Below, one piece after another: positions 5,930-11,860 of a stretch of 11,860 nucleotides of DNA. This DNA comes from Brevundimonas sp. (lineage in GTDB: Bacteria > Pseudomonadota > Alphaproteobacteria > Caulobacterales > Caulobacteraceae). How positions within the stretch are numbered: the first letter of the stretch is position 1; every line of letters starts with the position of its first letter. Location of the stretch: NCBI GenBank assembly GCA_022712235.1, contig JALAGW010000146.1:1-11860 (forward strand). Direction: 5' to 3'. The position numbers were made by a program, and so were the translations under genes. The notes under the pieces are model-generated. The model was not told the origin of the DNA, did no database searches, and saw only the letters and a program-made list of their open reading frames with translations.

Positions 5930-6793
5930 TCAGGCGGCGTCGAAGGTCAGGGGCGCGCCCCAGAAGCGGGCGATCAGGTCCGATTGCGGGCCGGGCGCGC
6001 CGGTGGTCAGGAAGTCGCGGCGCCCGGACGAACCGAGTTCGTATTCCGGGTGGCGCGCGAAATAGCGCTCCAGCGAGTCGGCCACGGCGGCCGGCTGGCT
6101 GATGACCTGGACCCCGGCGGGCAGGGCGTCGGCGAACAGGTCGGCGACGATCTCATAGTGGGTGCAGCCCAGGATGGCCTTGTCCGGGTGACGGCCGATG
6201 CGGCGGCGCAGGGCGTCGACGTGGTCGTTGACCACCACCTTCAGCTCCTCGGTCGGGGCGCCCAGTTCGATCAGGCCGGCCAGGCCGGGGCAGGGCTCGG
6301 TAAAGACCGCCAGGTCCTCGCGGCGCTTGTCGATCTCGATCTCATAGACCCGGCTCATCGCCGTGGCGGCGGTGCAGAAGACCCCGGTGACGTCGATCGC
6401 CTGTTTCTTCTCGCCTTCCAGACGGCCGTTGCGCTCGGCTTCATAGGACCAGGGCAGGCCGGTGGCCGCCTCGATGGTGGGGACGATGATGCCCAGGACA
6501 TTGACCGGCCGGCCCAGCTTTTCGCGCATCCCCGGAATCCAGGTCTGCTGCAGCCGGCGAAGCGCGATGGCCGAGGCTGTGTTGCAGGCCAGGACCACGA
6601 CGGAGGCGCCGGCCTCGAACAGACGCTCGCATCCGGCGCGCGTCAGTTCGACGATGTCCTCGCCGCCGCGCCCGCCATAGGGGGCGTGGGCCTGGTCGCC
6701 CAGATAGATGAAGTCCCGCGTCGGAAAGCGGGTCGTGAGTTCGCGGTGGACCGTAAGGCCCCCCACGCCGGAGTCGAAAACGCCTATCGCCAT
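5930..6793 (-). CDS. murI: Glutamate racemase
   Basis: Cofactor-independent racemase making D-glutamate for the peptidoglycan stem peptide. The 287 residues start MAIGVFDSGVGGLTV, with active-site D7/S8. They continue with HAPYGGR (Y39, G40), the first catalytic cysteine C70 in ACNTAS, and the second, C210, in GCTHYEI with T211/H212. The ATG at 6793 is fixed by the family N-terminus. The same frame stays open far upstream (to 8848), but that stretch is antisense to the M3 peptidase and is not part of the protein. The gene is transcribed divergently from the M3 peptidase across 120 nt. Its TGA is directly adjacent to the TAA of the convergent lipoprotein gene. Confidence 0.96.
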   Translation of the reverse strand: MAIGVFDSGVGGLTVHRELTTRFPTRDFIYLGDQAHAPYGGRGGEDIVELTRAGCERLFEAGASVVVLACNTASAIALRRLQQTWIPGMREKLGRPVNVLGIIVPTIEAATGLPWSYEAERNGRLEGEKKQAIDVTGVFCTAATAMSRVYEIEIDKRREDLAVFTEPCPGLAGLIELGAPTEELKVVVNDHVDALRRRIGRHPDKAILGCTHYEIVADLFADALPAGVQVISQPAAVADSLERYFARHPEYELGSSGRRDFLTTGAPGPQSDLIARFWGAPLTFDAA

Positions 6794-6913
6794 GCAGCGG
6801 CCTTTAGACCCGTGGGGTTCCGTCGTCCAATGGTTAGGATTACATCGACGCATAAGCCCGCCCGGACGAGCACGACGGGGAGGGTAAGAAACAGCTATGG
6901 TTGGGAGACCTGG

Positions 6914-9097
6914 ATGCACAGACGCCATCTTCTCATCGGGGGCGCGAGCCTCTTCGCCCTGACGGGCTGCGCCTCCGCCGGCGCTCTGGAGAACGGAATG
7001 ACCGGATCGGCCGCCGCCCTCTCGACCGCTGACGAAGCCCGCATCGCCCGCGCCGTCCTGCCGGCGACCGCCCCGCGCGCCGAGCTGCTGCAGCCCTGGA
7101 CCGGCCCCTACGAGGGCGTGCCCCCCTGGGACAAGGTGACCGCGCCCAAGATGCGCGAAGCCATCCTGGAAGGCATCGAACTGCAACGCGCCGACATCGC
7201 CGCGATCGCGAACAATCCGGACGCCCCGACCTTCGCCAACACCCTGGTGGCGATGGAGCTGGTCGGCGAACCGCTGGATCGCGCCATGAACGTCTTCAGC
7301 GTCATGACCTCGACCATCGGCGGCGACGCGTCGGACGCGCTGGAGACCGCGCTGTCGCCGCTCCTGTCGGCCGCCTCGGACGAGATCACGTTCAATGAGA
7401 AGCTGTTCCAGCGCATCAAGGCCGTGGCTGACGGTGCTGAAACCAGCGGCCTGAACGCCCAGCAGACGCGTCTGGCCGAACGCAGCCGCGACGCCTTCGT
7501 CCGCAACGGCGCCGCCCTGGACGCCGCGGGCAAGGCCGAGCTGGGCCGCATCAACATCGCCCTGTCGAACGCCTTCACCGGCTTCGGTCAGAAGGTGGTG
7601 GCCGACGAGAACACCTGGACCGTCATCACCAGCGAAGCCGGTCTGAAGGGCCTGCCGGACTCGAACAAGGCCGCCGCCGCCGCCGCCGCGCGCGCCCGCA
7701 ACGTCCAGGGCTGGGCCATCGTCAACACGCGCTCCAGCGTCGATCCCTTCCTGACCTTCGCCGACGACCGCGCCCTGCGCGAACAGGTCTGGAAGAAGTT
7801 CGTCAAGCGCGGCGACAACGGCGACGCCAACGACACCAAGTCGACCATCGCCCAGATCGTCGCCCTGCGTCAGCAGCGCGCCCGCCTGCTGGGCTTCGGC
7901 AACCACGCCGAATGGCGCATGCAGGACACCATGGCCAAGACCCCGGCCGCGGCCATGGAGCTGATGCAGCGCGTCTGGGCCCCGGCCAAGGCCCGCGTGG
8001 CCGAGGAGGTCGCCGACATGAAGGCGATCGCCGGTTTCGACATCGAGCCCTGGGACTACCTCTACTTCGCCGAGAAGGTCCGCAAGGCCAAGTACGACCT
8101 CGATCAGAACGAGCTGAAGCCCTACTTCGAACTGCACGCGGTCCGCGCGGCCTCCTTCTACATGGCCGAGCGCCTGTATGGCTTCGTCTTCAAGCAGCTG
8201 CCCAAGGGAACCGTCTCGACCTTCGAGCCCGACGTGACCACCTATGAGGTCACCGACAAGGCCACGGGCAAGCTGATCGGCCTCTACTACGCCGACGACT
8301 TCGCCCGTCCGGGCAAGCGCTCGGGCGCCTGGATGACCACCTACCGGTCCTTCTCGCAACTGACGGGTTCGAAGCCGATCCTGGCCTCGAACAACAACAA
8401 CTTCGTCAAGGCCGAGGAAGGTCAGCCCCTGCTGATCTCGCTGGACGACGCCGAGACCCTGTTCCACGAGTTCGGCCACGCCCTGCACTACTTCTCGTCG
8501 GTGGTGACCTATCCGTCGTTCGGCAATACGCCGCGCGACTTCGTGGAATATCCGTCGCAGGTGCACGAGCACTGGGTGCTGAGCCGTCCGATCCTCGACG
8601 GCTACATGAAGCACGTCGAGACCAAGCAGCCGATGCCGCAGGCGCTGGTGGACAAGATCGAGGCCTCCTCGACCTTCAACCAGGGCTACGCCACGGTCAG
8701 CTACCTGTCCTCGGCCCTGGTCGACATGGATCTGCACACCCAGGCCACGCCGCCGACCGACATCGACGCCTTCGAGAAGGCCTCGCTGGCCCGTCTGGGC
8801 ATGCCCAAGGAGATGGTGATGCGGCACCGCCTGCCGCAGTTCAACCACCTCTTCACCTCGGACGCCTATTCGGCCGGCTACTACTCCTACCTCTGGTCGG
8901 AGACGATGGACGCCGACACCTGGGCCTACTTCGAGGAGTCGGGCGACGTCTTCAATCCGGACATCGCCGGCCGCTTCAAGTCGATCATGCTCGCGCCCGG
9001 CAACACCACGGACCGCGGTGACGCCTATCGCCAGTTCCGCGGCCGCAACCCGGACGTGGCGGCCCTGCTGAAGGTGCGCGGCTTCCCGGTTTCTTAA
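6914..9097 (+). CDS. M3-family zinc metallopeptidase, Dcp-like lipoprotein
   Basis: Zinc oligopeptidase / peptidyl-dipeptidase (thimet, Dcp, OpdA family) that trims short peptides. The 727 residues begin with a signal peptide: RR at 3-4 (Tat-like), a hydrophobic core, and lipobox LTGC with C19, so it should be lipid-anchored outside the cytoplasm. The catalytic motif is HEFGH (518-522); the third zinc ligand is probably E545 in PRDFVEYPSQ. The C-terminal part shows the family's FNQGYATVSYLSSALVDM and YSAGYYSYLWSE segments. The start at 6914 has GGGAG (6903-6907) six nt upstream. An in-frame ATG at 6830 would bury the signal peptide and is less likely. A strong terminator follows. Dcp is the closest named relative, but no symbol is assigned. 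Confidence 0.93.
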   Translation: MHRRHLLIGGASLFALTGCASAGALENGMTGSAAALSTADEARIARAVLPATAPRAELLQPWTGPYEGVPPWDKVTAPKMREAILEGIELQRADIAAIANNPDAPTFANTLVAMELVGEPLDRAMNVFSVMTSTIGGDASDALETALSPLLSAASDEITFNEKLFQRIKAVADGAETSGLNAQQTRLAERSRDAFVRNGAALDAAGKAELGRINIALSNAFTGFGQKVVADENTWTVITSEAGLKGLPDSNKAAAAAAARARNVQGWAIVNTRSSVDPFLTFADDRALREQVWKKFVKRGDNGDANDTKSTIAQIVALRQQRARLLGFGNHAEWRMQDTMAKTPAAAMELMQRVWAPAKARVAEEVADMKAIAGFDIEPWDYLYFAEKVRKAKYDLDQNELKPYFELHAVRAASFYMAERLYGFVFKQLPKGTVSTFEPDVTTYEVTDKATGKLIGLYYADDFARPGKRSGAWMTTYRSFSQLTGSKPILASNNNNFVKAEEGQPLLISLDDAETLFHEFGHALHYFSSVVTYPSFGNTPRDFVEYPSQVHEHWVLSRPILDGYMKHVETKQPMPQALVDKIEASSTFNQGYATVSYLSSALVDMDLHTQATPPTDIDAFEKASLARLGMPKEMVMRHRLPQFNHLFTSDAYSAGYYSYLWSETMDADTWAYFEESGDVFNPDIAGRFKSIMLAPGNTTDRGDAYRQFRGRNPDVAALLKVRGFPVS

Positions 9098-9099
9098 GG

Positions 9100-9131
9100 G
9101 GGCCTATCGCCCTTCGGGCTACTTGAGGCCC
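9100..9131 (+). other. Compound hairpin after the M3 peptidase stop
   Basis: GGGCCT (9100-9105) pairs with AGGCCC (9126-9131), enclosing a second stem GCCC/GGGC (9109-9112 and 9116-9119) with loop TTC. It starts two bases after the M3 stop and has no T-run. It may stabilise the mRNA 3' end ahead of the true terminator. Confidence 0.4.
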
Positions 9132-9148
9132 GTTGGTTCTAAATGATG

Positions 9149-9180
9149 AGGCCCGGTGGAGCGATCCGCCGGGCCTTTTC
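9149..9180 (+). terminator. Intrinsic terminator of the M3 peptidase gene
   Basis: An 11-bp stem, AGGCCCGGTGG (9149-9159) with CCGCCGGGCCT (9166-9176), has one T-G wobble, a 6-nt loop AGCGAT and a following TTTT. It separates the M3 peptidase transcript from corA, so corA needs a promoter within about 9180-9225; I could not identify one with confidence. Confidence 0.85.
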
Positions 9181-9234
9181 TATTCTGGCTGAGGTGGCGT
9201 AAGCCTTGGCCGTGGTTCTGCTGAAGAGGTCTGC

Positions 9235-10203
9235 ATGAGCGTTGTCGCTTCCTACGTCTACAAGGACGGCAAGCGCGTGCGCGAGGCGCCGCTGACCGAC
9301 GCGGGGCTGCGGCTCAGGCCGGGCGAGTATCTGTGGATCGGCCTCTATGAGCCGACGGACGAGGAGTTCGAGGGCCTGGTGCGGCGCTTTCGGCTGCACC
9401 CATTGGCGGTCGAAGACGCGCTGACGGCGCACCAGATGCCCAAGATCGAGGTCTATGGCGGCGAGCTCTTCATCGTCGCCCGCACGGCCCAGAAGGGCGA
9501 CGACGACCTGATCCTCTATGGCGAGACCCACGTCTTCGTCGGGCCGCGCTACGTCATCACCATCCGCCACGGCTCGGCCCGCGCCCATACCCAGCTGCGC
9601 GCCCAGCTGGAGGCCTCGCCGCTGCAGTTGAAGCATGGCGCCGACTTCATCCTGCACGGGGTGCTGGACTTCATCGTCGACGGCTATGTGCCCATCATCG
9701 ACGACATCGAGGACAGCGTTCTGGAGATGGAGCAGCGGGCGCTGGACAGCTTCCTGTCGCGCGCCGACATCAAGCGCCTGTTCCAGCTGCGCCGCGAGCT
9801 GCTGAAGTTCAGCCGGATGCTGGGGCCGATGGAGGAGGTGGCGGTCAAGCTGCAGTCGCTGGATCTGCCCTGCATCGACCGCGAGGTCCGCCCCTATTTC
9901 CGGGACGTGGCTGATCACGTGCGGCGCGTCTCCAGCCGTGCGGCGGCGCTGCGCGACATCCTGTCCTCGGTGTTCGAGGTCTCCAACCTGCTGGAGCAGC
10001 AGCGGCAGGGCATCATCACCCGCAAGCTGGCCGCCTGGGCCGCCATCCTGGCCACGCCGACGGCGGTGGCCGGCATCTACGGCATGAATTTCGACCACAT
10101 GCCGGAGCTGCGCTGGACCTATGGCTATCCCGCCGTCATGGGACTGATCGCCGTCATCTGCCTCGGCCTCTACGTCACCTTCAAGCGCTCGAAGTGGCTG
10201 TGA
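9235..10203 (+). CDS. corA: CorA-family magnesium/cobalt transporter
   Basis: Pentameric inner-membrane channel for Mg2+ (and Co2+/Ni2+). The 322 residues consist of a large cytoplasmic N-terminal alpha/beta and helical domain, then two C-terminal membrane helices (about 265-282 and 299-316). The signature GMN selectivity motif at 283-285 sits in GIYGMNFDHMPEL between them, and the protein ends in a basic cytoplasmic tail (FKRSKWL). The acidic DDIEDSVLEMEQ helix is typical. GAAGAGG (9223-9229) supports the ATG at 9235. The TGA stop is immediately followed by the complement of the ppc stop, making the palindrome TGATCA. Other divalent-metal specificities are possible within the family. Confidence 0.95.
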   Translation: MSVVASYVYKDGKRVREAPLTDAGLRLRPGEYLWIGLYEPTDEEFEGLVRRFRLHPLAVEDALTAHQMPKIEVYGGELFIVARTAQKGDDDLILYGETHVFVGPRYVITIRHGSARAHTQLRAQLEASPLQLKHGADFILHGVLDFIVDGYVPIIDDIEDSVLEMEQRALDSFLSRADIKRLFQLRRELLKFSRMLGPMEEVAVKLQSLDLPCIDREVRPYFRDVADHVRRVSSRAAALRDILSSVFEVSNLLEQQRQGIITRKLAAWAAILATPTAVAGIYGMNFDHMPELRWTYGYPAVMGLIAVICLGLYVTFKRSKWL

Positions 10204-11860
10204 TCAGCCGCTGTTGCGCAGGCCCGCCGCCACGCCGTTGATGGCCAGCAGGATGCCGTTGCGGACGCGGGGATCATCGTCGCCGGCGCGGCGGCGGCGG
10301 ATCAGTTCGATCTGGACGTGGTTCAGCGGCTCGACATAGGGCATGCGCTGGCGGATCAGGCGATCCAGTTCGGGCTGGCCGCCCAGCAGGGCGTCGTGGC
10401 CGGTGATCGACAGGACGGCCGCGACCGTCCGATCCCACTCCTCGCGGATCGCGCCGTAGATGCGCTCCGCCAGGGCCGGGTCGGGAACCAGTCCGGCGTA
10501 GCGGCGGGCGATGGCCATGTCGGCCTTGGCCATGACCATCTCCATGTTCTGCACCACGGTGCGGAAGAAGGGCCAGGCGGCGGCCATGTCGCGCAGTTCG
10601 TCCGGGTCCTCGCCCTGGACCGCCGAGCCGAAGCCGTACCAGCCGGGCAGCATGACTCGCGACTGCGACCAGCTGAACACCCAGGGAATGGCGCGCAGGT
10701 CCTCGATGGCGGTCGAGGTTGAACGGCTGGCCGGGCGCGAACCGATCTTCAGGTCGGCGATTTCGGCGATGGGGGTGGCGGCGCGGAAATAGTCGACGAA
10801 GCCCGGGGTCTCATAGACCAGGGCGCGATAGGCCTTCATTGAGGCCGCCGACAGGCGGGCCGCCGTGGCCCCGTGCTCAAGGCTGTAGCCGCCGTCGGTC
10901 TGCGGGCCGAGCGAGGCCAGCAGGGTCCCGCAGGTCAGGGCGTCGAGGTTTCTCTGCGCCACCTCCGGCTCGCCATACTTGTTGGCGATGACCTCGCCCT
11001 GTTCGGTGACGCGGATGCGACCCGCGACGGTTCCGGCGGGCTGGCCCAACACCGCCGAGAAGGAGGAGCCGCCGCCGCGCCCGACCGCGCCGCCGCGACC
11101 GTGGAACAGCTGCAGCCGCACCCCCGCCGCGCGGGTTACCTCCAGCAGGGCGCGCGAGGCCTCGTGCAGCTCCCAGCCCGAGGTCAGATAGGAGCCGTCC
11201 TTGTTGCTGTCGGAATAGCCGATCATGACCTCTTGCACCCCGCGCGCGGTCGCCACGGCGCGGGCCGAGGGCTCGGCCAGCACCCGCTCAAGCGTCGGCT
11301 GCGAGGCGCGCAGGTCCTCGATGGTCTCGAACAGGGGCGCGGCCTGGATCGGGCAGGCGGCGGGATCGGCCGGGTCGTAGAGGCCGACCTCCTTCAGCAG
11401 CAGATAGACCTCCAGCATGTCCGAGGCCGCGTCGGTCTTGGACACGATATGGGTGCGGATGGCCTGGGGGCCGAAGGCGGCCAGGGCCCGCGCCGCCGCC
11501 TGCAGGATGGCGCGCTCCTTCAGCGTCTCGGGCGTGTAATCCGCATAGGGCGAAAACAGCGGGCGCGGCCCCGCCAGTTCGCGCGCCAGCAGGGTCAGGC
11601 GCGCCGCCTCGTCCAGGGCGGCGTAGTCGGGGCAGACGCCCGCCACCTTCAGCAGGTCGGCGACGACGCGTTCGTGCACATCCGAGTTCTGGCGCAGGTC
11701 CAGGGTGGCCATGTGGAAGCCGAAGACGTCCGCCGCCGTGATCAGCCGCGCCAGCCGGTCGTCGGCGAAGACGGCGCCGTGGGTGCGGATCAGGCTGTCA
11801 TGCAGCACGGCCAGATCGGCGCGGAAGGCGTCGGGGCCGTCATAGGCCGGGGCCTCGAAG
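10204..11860 (-). CDS. ppc: Phosphoenolpyruvate carboxylase, C-terminal part
   Basis: Anaplerotic cytosolic enzyme that carboxylates phosphoenolpyruvate to oxaloacetate. The frame runs off the right edge, and 551 C-terminal residues are visible; the family has about 880-930. A GTG at 11806-11808 is an internal codon, because the reading continues upstream as family-like sequence to the edge. Visible motifs are GYSDSNKDGSYLTSGWEL, the PEP/bicarbonate-site FHGRGGAVGRGGG, EQGEVIANKYGEPEVA, the GSRPASR loop, AIPWVFSWSQSR, and the C-terminal NGILLAINGVAAGLR. The protein ends RNSG where relatives usually end QNTG. The N-terminal catalytic-His region lies outside the window. The gene converges on corA with no intergenic base. 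Confidence 0.96.
   Translation of the reverse strand, partial: FEAPAYDGPDAFRADLAVLHDSLIRTHGAVFADDRLARLITAADVFGFHMATLDLRQNSDVHERVVADLLKVAGVCPDYAALDEAARLTLLARELAGPRPLFSPYADYTPETLKERAILQAAARALAAFGPQAIRTHIVSKTDAASDMLEVYLLLKEVGLYDPADPAACPIQAAPLFETIEDLRASQPTLERVLAEPSARAVATARGVQEVMIGYSDSNKDGSYLTSGWELHEASRALLEVTRAAGVRLQLFHGRGGAVGRGGGSSFSAVLGQPAGTVAGRIRVTEQGEVIANKYGEPEVAQRNLDALTCGTLLASLGPQTDGGYSLEHGATAARLSAASMKAYRALVYETPGFVDYFRAATPIAEIADLKIGSRPASRSTSTAIEDLRAIPWVFSWSQSRVMLPGWYGFGSAVQGEDPDELRDMAAAWPFFRTVVQNMEMVMAKADMAIARRYAGLVPDPALAERIYGAIREEWDRTVAAVLSITGHDALLGGQPELDRLIRQRMPYVEPLNHVQIELIRRRRAGDDDPRVRNGILLAINGVAAGLRNSG

Noticed and set aside
6819..6880. tRNA-Glu-like 5' half: TCCGTCG with the D-arm-like CCAATGGTTAGGAT, and a possible 7-bp acceptor partner CGACGGG at 6873-6879.
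   Set aside because: No anticodon stem-loop or GTTCGA T-loop can be fitted, the span is about 61 nt, and there is no CCA end. It is probably chance within the murI/M3 intergenic region.
5984..6913. In-frame upstream extension of the M3 peptidase across murI on the plus strand.
   Set aside because: It is antisense to murI. The lipobox signal peptide and the ribosome-binding site fix the start at 6914.
5930..8848. A 972-codon open frame on the minus strand that would fuse a long N-terminal extension to MurI.
   Set aside because: The extension is exactly antisense to the M3 peptidase, has low-complexity Gly/Val/Arg composition, and MurI has a proper family N-terminus at 6793. It is a high-GC antisense artefact.
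1..11860. CRISPR arrays, insertion sequences, integrases, phage genes or rRNA.
   Set aside because: No regularly spaced direct repeats, transposase motifs or rRNA signatures were seen on either strand; gene content is chromosomal housekeeping.

Overview
This is a very GC-rich, gene-dense chromosomal window. Several signs point to an alphaproteobacterium of the Caulobacterales, most likely Brevundimonas or a close relative. They are a GAAC-N7-GAAC LexA-type box, a candidate promoter resembling the Caulobacter sigma-73 consensus, very high GC at third codon positions, and the family look of DnaJ, DapB and the M3 peptidase. The genus is an inference; no 16S or other marker is present.

Layout, left to right. 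(1) Bases 1-313 hold the uncertain tail of an upstream reading frame (dnaK by synteny), a run of GC-rich hairpins resembling a dispersed palindromic repeat, and a good heat-shock (sigma-32) promoter match. (2) A plus-strand cluster follows: dnaJ, dapB (4-nt overlap) and a 10-TM DMT/EamA exporter (5-nt gap). (3) A minus-strand cluster runs leftwards from 5294: coaBC, dut (11-nt gap) and a short BLUF blue-light receptor (47-nt gap). The BLUF 3' end overlaps the 3' end of the DMT gene by 70 nt. (4) A divergent intergenic region (5295-5428) carries a LexA-type box and a candidate coaBC promoter. It also precedes a plus-strand lipoprotein whose C-terminal domain recalls polymorphic-toxin domains. 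(5) murI (minus) abuts the lipoprotein stop to stop. (6) A lipoprotein-type M3 peptidase (Dcp-like) runs divergently from murI and is followed by a clear intrinsic terminator. (7) corA (plus) abuts the partial ppc (minus) stop to stop; ppc runs off the right edge, so only its C-terminal part is present.

Most genes are housekeeping: protein folding (dnaJ), lysine/DAP and cell-wall precursors (dapB, murI), coenzyme A (coaBC), dUTP removal (dut), Mg2+ uptake (corA) and anaplerosis (ppc). The most interesting part is 3113-5929. A DNA-damage-type operator sits between a coaBC-dut-BLUF cluster and a toxin-domain-like lipoprotein. This could link blue light, flavin/CoA and nucleotide metabolism with the SOS response, but the link rests on sequence patterns alone.
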